Source: Mesorhizobium sophorae
GTDB taxonomy: Bacteria > Pseudomonadota > Alphaproteobacteria > Rhizobiales > Rhizobiaceae
Length of the DNA stretch: 64,000 bases
NCBI RefSeq assembly: GCF_002270415.1
Contig: NZ_NNRI01000022.1
Span: forward strand, 806,001-870,000
Direction: 5' to 3'
Shown here: piece by piece, positions 52,143 through 60,125 of the stretch
Numbering within the stretch: position 1 is the stretch's first letter
Layout of the letters: every line of letters starts with the position of its first letter
Position numbers and translations under genes: made by a program
Notes under the pieces: generated by a model
What the model saw: the letters and a program-made list of their open reading frames with translations, nothing else
Told to the model about the DNA's origin: nothing
The model's database searches: none

Positions 52143-53036
52143 CTAAAGGTTCGCCTTAGTGAAGATGCGCGATGCCCAGTCGAGGAAGACGCGAAGCCGC
52201 GGCGAGAGCTGCCTGTTTTGCGGGTAAAGCGCTGACAGCGGTGTCGGCGAGGGCGGGTAGTCGGCCAGCACCTCGACGAGCGTCCCATCGGCAAGGTCCT
52301 TCTCGAAGCGATAGCGCGGTGCCTGGATGAGGCCAAGTCCAAGCCGTGCCAGATCGGCGGCGGTGTCGGAATTGTTGGCCGCAACGCGGCCCGGCAACCG
52401 GACCTCGCGGGCCTTGCCGGCGACGGTGAATTCGAATGGCAGGGTCTCGCCGGTGCGCGACGAGACGAAGCCCACAGCCTGGTGACCATCCAACGCATCG
52501 GGGGAGATCGGCATGCCGTGGCGCTCCAGATAGGCAGGACTGGCGCAGGTGATCTCGCGGATCATCGCCAGGCGCCGCATGATCATGCCGCTGTCGGGCG
52601 GCTCGCCGACACGTATCACGCAGTCGACGCCCTCGCGCACGAGATCGACCAGCCTGTCGCTCTGGCCGATCTGCAGGTCGATGCGGGAATAGCGGGCGAG
52701 AAACTCGGGCAGGCGCGGCAACAGGAATGTGCGGGTGAGCAGCGTGCTGGCGTCGATGCGCAGCAGCCCGTAGGGCTCGGCATTGCGGAAGGCGGCCTCG
52801 GCATCCTCGATCTCGGCGAGGATGGACAGGCAGCGCCGATAATAGGCTTCGCCGTCCTGCGTGGCGTTGACCTGCCGCGTCGTTCGCTCCAGCAGGCGCG
52901 CGCCGAGATGCTCTTCGAGCCGCCGGATCGCTTCTGTCGCTGTTGAGCGCGGCAGGCCGAGATCTGCCGCCGCGGCGGTGAAGCTGCGTCGCTCCAGGAC
53001 GCGGATGAAGAGCCGCATGGTGTCCAGACGATCCAT
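52143..53036 (-). CDS. LysR-family transcriptional regulator
   Basis: 297 residues. The N-terminal HTH is MDRLDTMRLFIRVLERRSFT with AAAADLGLPRSTATEAIRRL as the recognition part; the two-lobed co-inducer domain covers residues 90-295. An in-frame ATG 30 bases upstream is less likely since the family starts at MDRL. It is divergent from the SDR-SDR-tautomerase operon across about 100 bases, so it probably controls that operon. Ligand unknown. Confidence 0.94.
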   Translation of the reverse strand: MDRLDTMRLFIRVLERRSFTAAAADLGLPRSTATEAIRRLEEHLGARLLERTTRQVNATQDGEAYYRRCLSILAEIEDAEAAFRNAEPYGLLRIDASTLLTRTFLLPRLPEFLARYSRIDLQIGQSDRLVDLVREGVDCVIRVGEPPDSGMIMRRLAMIREITCASPAYLERHGMPISPDALDGHQAVGFVSSRTGETLPFEFTVAGKAREVRLPGRVAANNSDTAADLARLGLGLIQAPRYRFEKDLADGTLVEVLADYPPSPTPLSALYPQNRQLSPRLRVFLDWASRIFTKANL

Positions 53037-53138
53037 GGTCTTTGTTCGCAGTTTCCGAATAGTCATGTCAATAGGCGGCTGATTATCCGGAAGATGGCTT
53101 GGCCTATATCCGTGTCACCAACAACGCGGAGACCTTCC

Positions 53139-53897
53139 ATGACAAATCAGCAGACAGATACAGGCACTCAAACCAGAGCGGCGATTGTGACCGGCGCCTC
53201 CAAGGGCATCGGTGCCGCCATCGCGCGGCGGCTCGCCGGCGACGGTGTCGCCGTCGTCGTCAACTATGCGCGGGGACGCGCGGAGGCCGAAGAGCTTGTC
53301 CGGGCGATCGAGGCCGACGGCGGCAAGGCGATCGCCGTGCAGGCCGATATCGCCGATCCGGCGGGCCTCACGAGGCTGTTCGATGCCGGCGAGAAGGCGT
53401 TCGGCGGCATCGACATCCTCGTCAACAATGCCGGCATCATGAAGACGTCACCGATCGCCGAGACCGATGACGCCTTGTTCGACATGCAGGTCGCGATCAA
53501 TCTCGGCGGTGTGTTCCGCGGCATGCGGGAAGGTGCGCGCCGGCTTCGCGACGGCGGTCGTATCATCAACTTCTCAAGCAGCGTCGTCGGCCTCTACCAG
53601 CCGGGTTACGGCGTCTACGCCGCCACCAAGGCAGGCGTCGAGGCGATGACCCACATCCTGGCCAAGGAGCTTGGCGCGCGCCGCGTCACCGTCAACGCGG
53701 TGGCGCCCGGACCGATCGAGACCGCCCTGTTCACGGACGGCAAGAGCCAGGCGCAAATCGAGGCCATCGGCAAAATGATCCCGCTCGGCCGGCTCGGCCA
53801 GCCCGAAGACATCGCCGGGCTGGTGTCGTTCCTGGCCGGGCCGGATAGCGGTTGGGTCAACGGGCAAATCATCCGCGCCAATGGCGGCGTGGTCTGA
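53139..53897 (+). CDS. SDR-family oxidoreductase (3-oxoacyl-ACP reductase-like)
   Basis: 252-residue classical short-chain dehydrogenase. NAD(P)-binding AAIVTGASKGIGAAIARRL, the NNAG motif, and catalytic Ser, Tyr and Lys (NFSSSVVGLYQPGYGVYAAT) are all present, with the C-terminal DSGWVNGQIIRANGGVV. Cytosolic, probably tetrameric. Substrate unknown. First gene of an operon with another SDR and a tautomerase, probably controlled by the divergent LysR. Confidence 0.94.
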   Translation: MTNQQTDTGTQTRAAIVTGASKGIGAAIARRLAGDGVAVVVNYARGRAEAEELVRAIEADGGKAIAVQADIADPAGLTRLFDAGEKAFGGIDILVNNAGIMKTSPIAETDDALFDMQVAINLGGVFRGMREGARRLRDGGRIINFSSSVVGLYQPGYGVYAATKAGVEAMTHILAKELGARRVTVNAVAPGPIETALFTDGKSQAQIEAIGKMIPLGRLGQPEDIAGLVSFLAGPDSGWVNGQIIRANGGVV

Positions 53898-53907
53898 GGA
53901 GACAATC

Positions 53908-54801
53908 ATGCAACAGACAATTTTGATCACAGGCGCTTCCAGCGGCTTCGGCGCGATGACGGCGCGGGCGCTCGCAAGCGCGGGCCACACGGTCTATGCA
54001 TCGATGCGCGACCCGGCGGCGCGCGGCGGTGCTGCGGCAGCCGAGATGGAAAAGTTCGCTCGTGATGAGGGCGTGGCGCTCAAGCCCATTGCGCTCGATG
54101 TGACCTCGGACACCTCGGCCGAGGCGGCGGTCCGGCTGATCGTCGGCGAGGCCGGCCGGCTCGACGTGCTGATCCACAATGCCGGGCACATGGGGTTCGG
54201 ACCGACCGAGGCTTTCGCGCCCGAACAGCTGGCGCAGCTCTATGACGTCAACGTCGTCGGCACGCAGCGTGTCAACCGTGCGGCCTTGCCACATATGCGC
54301 TCTCTTAGCCGGGGCCAGATGATCTGGGTCGGCTCGAGCAGCACGCGGGGCGGCACGCCGCCCTTCCTCGCGGCCTATTTCGCGGCCAAGGCCGGCATGG
54401 ATGCACTGGCGCAGAGCTATGCGCTGGAACTCGCCCGCTTCGGCATCGAGACGACCATCGTCGTGCCGGGCGCCTTCACCAAGGGCACGGAGCATTTTCA
54501 TCATGCGGCAGCGCCGGCGGATGCGGAGCGCGCCGCGCACTACTGGTCTGGCCCCTACGCCGGCGTCGATCAGCAGGTGCTGAAGGGGCTGGCCGCACTT
54601 GAGCCGGCGGATGCCGACCCGGCTGATATCGCGGCGGCCATCGTCGACCTCGTGGCGATGCCGCACGGAAGGCGCCCGCTGCGCCTGCACGTCGACCCCG
54701 CTGACGATGGTGCGGCGGTTGTCAATGGCGTCGCCGATCGCGTCCGCGCGCAACTCATGGAACGGATCGGCCTTGCCGACCTGCTCCATCCCCAAGCCTG
54801 A
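53908..54801 (+). CDS. SDR-family oxidoreductase
   Basis: 297 residues. TILITGASSGFGAMTARALA is the cofactor loop, HNAG the structural motif, and Tyr-x3-Lys is in AAYFAAKAGMDAL; WVGSSSTRGG supplies Ser. The C-terminal part beyond 200 is longer than in the preceding SDR and may form a lid. GAGGAGA lies about 8 bases before the ATG. It is 10 bases after the previous gene. Confidence 0.93.
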   Translation: MQQTILITGASSGFGAMTARALASAGHTVYASMRDPAARGGAAAAEMEKFARDEGVALKPIALDVTSDTSAEAAVRLIVGEAGRLDVLIHNAGHMGFGPTEAFAPEQLAQLYDVNVVGTQRVNRAALPHMRSLSRGQMIWVGSSSTRGGTPPFLAAYFAAKAGMDALAQSYALELARFGIETTIVVPGAFTKGTEHFHHAAAPADAERAAHYWSGPYAGVDQQVLKGLAALEPADADPADIAAAIVDLVAMPHGRRPLRLHVDPADDGAAVVNGVADRVRAQLMERIGLADLLHPQA

Positions 54802-54832
54802 AATCCAACCTCAAAGACCAAGGAAAACGATC

Positions 54833-55045
54833 ATGCCATTCGCCAACATCAAGATGCCGCAGGAGGCTCTCTCCAAGGCGCAGAAGGAAGACCTCATCCA
54901 TCGAACCACGGCAATGTTCGTCGACTTTTTCGGCGAAGGCGTCCGACCCTACACGATGGTGCTGGTGGAGGAAGTCGCCGATGGCGGCTATGGCCGTGCC
55001 GACGAAGCCTTCGTCGTGCCAGAGGCCTATCGCGCGAAGGAGTAG
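54833..55045 (+). CDS. 4-oxalocrotonate tautomerase-family protein
   Basis: 70 residues. After removal of Met, Pro1 would be the catalytic base (MPFANIKMPQEAL). The single beta-alpha-beta unit matches 4-OT-type subunits, which assemble into hexamers or dimers and interconvert keto and enol forms. AAGGAAAA precedes the ATG. Last gene of the LysR-linked operon, so it may act on the product of the two dehydrogenases. Confidence 0.88.
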   Translation: MPFANIKMPQEALSKAQKEDLIHRTTAMFVDFFGEGVRPYTMVLVEEVADGGYGRADEAFVVPEAYRAKE

Positions 55046-55098
55046 CGCCCGAACCGCGCCTTACCTTGGGCAGCTGCCCGGATCACGGCTGAAGTTCA

Positions 55099-55135
55099 CT
55101 CCGTCTCGGCCTTGCCTAGACGGAGGGTGCCTTTT
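55099..55135 (+). terminator. Hairpin between convergent genes
   Basis: CTCCGTCT and AGACGGAG form an 8-bp stem with an 11-base loop, followed by a CTTTTC stretch, downstream of the tautomerase gene and before the convergent gene at 55160. Confidence 0.5.
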
Positions 55136-55159
55136 CGCAAACAGAGGCCTTCGTCGCGC

Positions 55160-56053
55160 TTACTTGCCGGCCATGTGATCGGCAAGCTCCTGGGCTTGGG
55201 CGAGAAGCGCTGGGAAGACCGGCTCGCCCGGCAGGTGCTGGCCCATGCAGGCACGATAGTCGGCGTCACCTTTCTCCCAGGCGGCATTGGCGGCATCATA
55301 CGCCTTTTGGTCCTTGAGGTCCGAGGCTTGGTAGGCCTCCTGGAACTTCTGGGCGGCGGCGTCCGCCGAGGCCCACAAGGCGTCGCAGGCGGCGATCTTC
55401 GGAACAGGCGGTGCCGCGGGGGCCGAGGCGATCATGACGCTGTTGCCCTTGACGAGCGTGACGATGACCTGCTGGTCGGGGTTCGGTCCTATGTCCTGCG
55501 CCCAGCCGCCGAGCCGCGCAAAGGCGATGTCGGCGCCTTCAGGCTTCTTCAGCGGAAAGTCGAGCGTCCCCGTGAACGCGGCGTCGCTGTTGATCGCCTG
55601 GGTGTAGAAGGCATCGAGCTTTAGTGCCGCATCGACGCCGGTGGGCAGTCTGAAGCTCGTATCCATCTCGGCGGCTCTGGACTGGAGCCACCGCTCGAGA
55701 AGCCCCCGCGTCGTTGCCACCAGGCTCGGGCCGTCGTCGCCTTTGGTGTAGCGCAACCCGTCCAGCATGCCGAACCCGATATCGGCATCGCTCAGGCTTT
55801 CGAGATTGATCGTGCCGGTTGCCGGAAAACCTGAAACCGCCAAGGGGCCGAGAAGGACTGAAAGCCGCTTTTCCAGATCGGCCAGCGCTTTCGTCCCGGC
55901 GGCATCCAGCGCTTCCACGGGTTCGTTCGCGCTTTCCAGCGCTGCGATAGCGGAAATCGCCTTGTCGCGTGCGGCGATATAGTCGTCCTCCGGCGAGGCC
56001 GCGAAAGCGGCTCCGGTCGCGAGTGCGAAAACGATCATCCAGACCAACCGCAT
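55160..56053 (-). CDS. Secreted hypothetical protein
   Basis: 297 residues with a signal peptide (VWMIVFALATGAAFAASPED, cut near residue 18). The mature protein is alpha/beta with two repeated helical blocks; the last third has SDLKDQKAYDAANAAWEKGD and two cysteines (IAACDALWA, YRACMGQ). No known family. GGGGG lies 7 bases before the ATG at 56053. Periplasmic function unknown. Confidence 0.72.
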   Translation of the reverse strand: MRLVWMIVFALATGAAFAASPEDDYIAARDKAISAIAALESANEPVEALDAAGTKALADLEKRLSVLLGPLAVSGFPATGTINLESLSDADIGFGMLDGLRYTKGDDGPSLVATTRGLLERWLQSRAAEMDTSFRLPTGVDAALKLDAFYTQAINSDAAFTGTLDFPLKKPEGADIAFARLGGWAQDIGPNPDQQVIVTLVKGNSVMIASAPAAPPVPKIAACDALWASADAAAQKFQEAYQASDLKDQKAYDAANAAWEKGDADYRACMGQHLPGEPVFPALLAQAQELADHMAGK

Positions 56054-56190
56054 GACATAACCCCCTTTATGGCGATCGACAGATTGGGAGCCATCGAGTA
56101 GCTTTGCGGCTATTGCGCGGCAGTACCGTCGACGCCAAGCATTGTATGCGTCGGCCGGCCCTCCGCTGGCGCTCCGGGCGTTCGTTGTTC

Positions 56191-56229
56191 GGAAAGCCAA
56201 GCAATTGGCTTTCCGTCCGCTTTGCGGAC
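56191..56229. repeat. Two adjacent perfect hairpins
   Basis: GGAAAGCCAA-GCAA-TTGGCTTTCC (10-bp stem, 56191-56214) is directly followed by GTCCGC-TTT-GCGGAC (6-bp stem, 56215-56229). They begin 7 bases beyond the stop of the acyl-CoA synthetase gene, on its downstream side. They may terminate or protect that mRNA; there is no U-tract. Confidence 0.65.
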
Positions 56230-56235
56230 CACGCC

Positions 56236-57894
56236 TCACCCCTTCCGCTTCTCCACCTCCGCCTTCCTCAGCAAGAAGCGCTGGATCTTGCCGCTCGGCG
56301 TCTTCGGCAATTCGGTGACGAAGTCGATTTCGCGCGGATAGGCGTGGGCCGAGAGCCGCTTGCGGACATGCTGCGCCAGTTCCTCGGCCAGTTCCGGGCT
56401 GCCGCGAAACGAAGATGCAAGGATGACGAAGGCCTTGACGATCTCGGTGCGCTGCGGGTCGGGCACGCCGACAACCGCTGCCTCGTTGACCGCCGGGTGT
56501 TCGATGAGCGCGCTTTCGACGTCGAACGGACCGATGCGATAGCCCGACGAAGTGATGACGTCGTCGGCGCGGCCGATGAAGCTGATCGACCCGTCTGGCT
56601 CGAACTCGACCGTGTCGCCGCTGCGGTAATAGCCGCCCGAAATCGCCGGAGTTTCCGCCTGGTGATAACCGTCGAACCAGCGCAGCGGCGAGTTGGCGAT
56701 GTCGACGGCAAGGATGCCGGGCTGGTTCGGGCCGAGCTCCTGGCCGGCCTCGTCCAGCACGACGATGCGGTAGCCCGGCATGGCAAAGCCGGCCGAGCCC
56801 GGGCGCACCGGGTGCGACAGGCCGTGATGGTTGTTGACCAACATGCCGTTCTCGGTCTGGCCGTAGTGGTCGTGGATCGGCACGCCAAGATGGGCGTCGA
56901 ACCAGCGGATGACTTCCGGGTTGAGCGGCTCGCCGGCGCTGCTCACCACGCGCAGCCGGCCCTTGATGCGGGCGGCGGCCGCCGCGCCTTCGGCCAGCAA
57001 AAGTCGGAAGGCGGTCGGCGATCCGGCGAGGCTGGTGACGCCGAGGCGCTCGATGATGTCGTAGGTGCTGTTGGCGGTGAAGGCGCCTTCGTTGAAGGTC
57101 GTGGCGATGCCGAGCAGCAAGGGGCCGGTGATCGCGTAATACAGACCGTAGGCCCAGCCGGGATCGGCGATGTTCCAGAAGACGTCGTCGGGCCGCAAAC
57201 CGATCGCATCGCGCATATAGGCGCCGAACGCCAGCAGCGCGCGCAGCGGCACCGGCACGCCCTTGGGCAGGCCTGTCGTGCCCGAGGTCGACATCATCAT
57301 GAACAGGTCGTCGCCTTTGCGCATGACCGGCTCGCAGGACGTCGAGGCGGCGGCAAACGCGGCGCGGAAATCGATGTCGCCCCCCGGCAAGGCTTCACCC
57401 GGGGCAAGGATGGTCGCCACGCGGGGGCAATCCTCCACCTCGTCGAGCTTGCCGCGGTTGGCTGTGTTGGTGACGACGAGTTTGGCGCCGCTGGTCTTCA
57501 GCCGGTGCTCGATGGCCTTCGGGCCGAAGGCGGTGAACAGCGGCTGATAGACCGCGCCGATGCGCCAGGTGCCGAGGATGAGCGCCACCAGGTCGGGAAT
57601 GCGCGGCAGCATGCCGGCAACGACATCGCCGGGGCGCACGCCCACTTCCTTGAGTATGTTGCCGACGCGCGCCGACATATCGCGAAGATCATCGAAGCTG
57701 AATTCCCGCAGCTCGCCATTGGCGGAGATCGCGCGCAGCGCCAGCCGGTTTTGCCCGGCGTGGCGATCGCAGCATTCGACGCAGGCATTGATGCCGGTCG
57801 AGGGGTCGCCATGAAGGCGCGCGACTTCATCCTCGATACGAAAGCGCTGAACGGCATCCGCGTAGCGCGGCAAGCCGGCCGAAGCTCCAACCAT
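56236..57894 (-). CDS. AMP-forming acyl-CoA/acetyl-CoA synthetase-like protein
   Basis: 552-residue ANL-superfamily enzyme that would activate a carboxylic acid to acyl-AMP and then acyl-CoA. Motifs: MMMSTSGTTGLPKGVPVP (P-loop), HDHYGQTENGML (A5), GGYYRSGDTVEFEPDGSISF with the hinge Asp/Gly region, and the catalytic Lys in ELPKTPSGKIQRFLLR. The chain length of the substrate is unclear; it resembles medium-chain acyl-CoA synthetases more than Acs (no clear acetate-specific Trp). Lone gene. Confidence 0.93.
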   Translation of the reverse strand: MVGASAGLPRYADAVQRFRIEDEVARLHGDPSTGINACVECCDRHAGQNRLALRAISANGELREFSFDDLRDMSARVGNILKEVGVRPGDVVAGMLPRIPDLVALILGTWRIGAVYQPLFTAFGPKAIEHRLKTSGAKLVVTNTANRGKLDEVEDCPRVATILAPGEALPGGDIDFRAAFAAASTSCEPVMRKGDDLFMMMSTSGTTGLPKGVPVPLRALLAFGAYMRDAIGLRPDDVFWNIADPGWAYGLYYAITGPLLLGIATTFNEGAFTANSTYDIIERLGVTSLAGSPTAFRLLLAEGAAAAARIKGRLRVVSSAGEPLNPEVIRWFDAHLGVPIHDHYGQTENGMLVNNHHGLSHPVRPGSAGFAMPGYRIVVLDEAGQELGPNQPGILAVDIANSPLRWFDGYHQAETPAISGGYYRSGDTVEFEPDGSISFIGRADDVITSSGYRIGPFDVESALIEHPAVNEAAVVGVPDPQRTEIVKAFVILASSFRGSPELAEELAQHVRKRLSAHAYPREIDFVTELPKTPSGKIQRFLLRKAEVEKRKG

Positions 57895-58066
57895 CGCTGC
57901 ATCCCTCCGTGGCGGCGTCCCCGTGGACCATCGTCATTGGCGACAGGATAGCCAAGATCGCACTCATGGTCGATGAGGTGATCGCCGCGAGGCCTGGTGC
58001 AAACGGGGCAGGGGCTCGCCTTCCCGCTTCGGGCGCCAGGATCGCGCCGAGGGGTATCCACTGGCC

Positions 58067-59209
58067 CTAGAGGCCGAACCAGCGCGAGCGGCGGCTCGAT
58101 CCAAAAGTCTCTTTGTCAGCGCGCAGCGCCACCGAGGGCTCGTGGTAGGTGCCGGTTGGTGCTGGGCCTGAGAAGAAATCGACCTCGACCTTGCCGATGC
58201 GGCCGCCGCCGAACTCGATATAGCAGGTGCCGAAGCCATCATAGAGCGAGCCGCTGCCGCTCTGGCGCAGTTTTGCGATGAGCCCGGCAGCGACGGCGCG
58301 CGCCGCACCCTCGGCGAACACGCCGGCCTTGGGCGTGCCGGTGTTGGCGCCGTCGCCGACGGCATAGACGTTCTCGTATCTTGTTTCGAGCGTACGCGGA
58401 TTGACCGGGATCCAGCCGTTCTCGGCCATGCCGCTTTCCAGCACCACTGGCGGCACGCGATGCTTGGGAACACCGAGGAAGAGATCGAACGGCATTTCCG
58501 TGCCGTCGTCGAGCACCGCCACATTGCGGGCATTGTCGACTGAGGCGGCGCGCCTGCCGGGGACGAACTTGATGTCGCGTTCGGCAAAGGCCGCCAGCAG
58601 CGCTCGCGAGGTATCGGGCGAGGGTGGTACCGGGCTGCCCAGCGGCAGCACCAGGGCGATCTCGCAGGCCTCGCGCACGCCCTGCCTGACCAGATAGTCG
58701 TGCAGCATCAGCACACATTCGCTGGGTGCCGGCGGGCACTTGTAAGGTGCCCCGCAGACGCCGACCATCGCCTTGCCTTTTCTGAAGGTCGGCAGCACGT
58801 CGCGCAGCCGCTCCGCCCCCGCCACGGTGTAGAACTCGTTGGTTCCCGAAAGCCCTGGCGTGGCGTCGAAATCATATTCGGCACCCAGCGCGACGACGAG
58901 GTGGTCGGCGTCGAACACGCCGTCATTGGTGGTCACCCGGCGCCTTTCGGGATCGATCGAGGTTATCGTGCGCTTCAGCATCCTGACGCCGGGCTTGGCG
59001 TAGCTTTTGTAGGGTAGGCGCACGGCCTGCGGCGTGTTCAGGCCGAACATCACGTCCAGCTTGGAAAAGCCGAACACGAAGGAATCGCTCTGGTCGATCA
59101 GCGTCACTTCGATGCTGTCGCCCATCGCTTCGGAAAGCAGTGTCGTCAGTTCCAGGCCGCCGAAACCAGCTCCCAGCACGACGATACGCGGTTTGCTTGC
59201 AGTGTTCAT
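58067..59209 (-). CDS. SQR/NDH-2-like FAD-dependent oxidoreductase
   Basis: 380 residues. RIVVLGAGFGGLELTTLLSE binds FAD, and ENVYAVGDGANTG is the second FAD motif. Cys152 and Cys158 (VCGAPYKCPPAPSEC, also Cys165) fit the sulfide:quinone reductase and flavocytochrome c sulfide dehydrogenase family, which move sulfur-derived electrons. No strong transmembrane helix is present, so it is likely peripheral. It precedes the peroxiredoxin gene in the order of coordinates but both run leftward; 117 bases separate them. Confidence 0.87.
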   Translation of the reverse strand: MNTASKPRIVVLGAGFGGLELTTLLSEAMGDSIEVTLIDQSDSFVFGFSKLDVMFGLNTPQAVRLPYKSYAKPGVRMLKRTITSIDPERRRVTTNDGVFDADHLVVALGAEYDFDATPGLSGTNEFYTVAGAERLRDVLPTFRKGKAMVGVCGAPYKCPPAPSECVLMLHDYLVRQGVREACEIALVLPLGSPVPPSPDTSRALLAAFAERDIKFVPGRRAASVDNARNVAVLDDGTEMPFDLFLGVPKHRVPPVVLESGMAENGWIPVNPRTLETRYENVYAVGDGANTGTPKAGVFAEGAARAVAAGLIAKLRQSGSGSLYDGFGTCYIEFGGGRIGKVEVDFFSGPAPTGTYHEPSVALRADKETFGSSRRSRWFGL

Positions 59210-59326
59210 CTTTGTTCCCCACCAATATATCCCGGTTGATCGATCATTCCCGTCGTGGCGGCGGGACTTCCCGTGTCCTCGCCGCCAAAATGTTGGCCGT
59301 CCAAGTCCAGGTAGGCTTGGCCGATG

Positions 59327-59992
59327 TCAGGTCAGGACTGGCTGCGGCACGATGCGGATGTAGGGCTTCGGCTCCTTCCAACCTTGCGGGTAGAGTTGCT
59401 TCGCTTCGTCGTTCGACACCGATCCCGCGATGATGACGTCGTCGCCTGGCTTCCAGTTGACCGGCGTCGCCAGGCGGTGCTTGGCCGTCAGCTGCAGGGA
59501 GTCCACCACGCGCAGCACCTCGTCGAAGTTGCGGCCCGTCGTCATCGGGTAGGATATCACCAGCTTGATCTTCTTGTCCGGACCGATGACATAGACATTG
59601 CGCACCGTCTGGTTGTCGGCGGCGGTGCGTCCGTCGGCGCTGTTGCCGGCCGACGCCGGCAACATGTCGTAGAGCTGCGAGATGGCGAGCGTCGGGTCGC
59701 CGATCATCGGGAAGTTCGGCGCCATGCCTTGCGTCTCGGCGATGTCCTTGGCCCAGCCAGCGTGCTTCTCGACGGGGTCGACCGAGAGGCCGATGACCTT
59801 GACGCCGCGCTTGTCGAACTCGGGCTTGAGGCGCGCCATGTAGCCGAGTTCGGTCGTGCACACCGGCGTGTAGTCCTTGGGGTGGGAGAACAGGATGCCC
59901 CAGCCCTTGCCCAGCCATTCATGGAAACTGATCGTGCCTTCGGTGGTCTCGGCGGTGAAGTCGGGGGCGATGTCTGCGATACGGAGTGACAT
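59327..59992 (-). CDS. 1-Cys peroxiredoxin (Prx6 type)
   Basis: 221 residues. The peroxidatic Cys45 lies in PKDYTPVCTTELG and is the only cysteine, making it a 1-Cys enzyme of the Prx6 class, with the usual C-terminal extension (WKPGDDVIIAGSVSNDEAKQ). It reduces hydrogen and organic peroxides. AGGAAG lies 5 to 8 bases before the ATG at 59992. It is divergent from the SARP-type regulator at 60126, and is transcribed toward the SQR-like gene. Confidence 0.95.
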   Translation of the reverse strand: MSLRIADIAPDFTAETTEGTISFHEWLGKGWGILFSHPKDYTPVCTTELGYMARLKPEFDKRGVKVIGLSVDPVEKHAGWAKDIAETQGMAPNFPMIGDPTLAISQLYDMLPASAGNSADGRTAADNQTVRNVYVIGPDKKIKLVISYPMTTGRNFDEVLRVVDSLQLTAKHRLATPVNWKPGDDVIIAGSVSNDEAKQLYPQGWKEPKPYIRIVPQPVLT

Positions 59993-60125
59993 GGTTGCTT
60001 CCTTTCCGGTTGGAATTCGATTGCGGGGGCAAATTAGGAAATCTATGTTCCGCGAGCGTTCCCCGACGCTCCGTGGTTGGTGACGGCTCTGGCGCCCCAG
60101 GGCTGGCTTTCCTGATGGTGCCTGT

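Noticed and set aside
56104-57951. 615-codon open frame antisense to the acyl-CoA synthetase
   Set aside because: Composition is that of a shadow frame, and the sense strand holds all ANL motifs.
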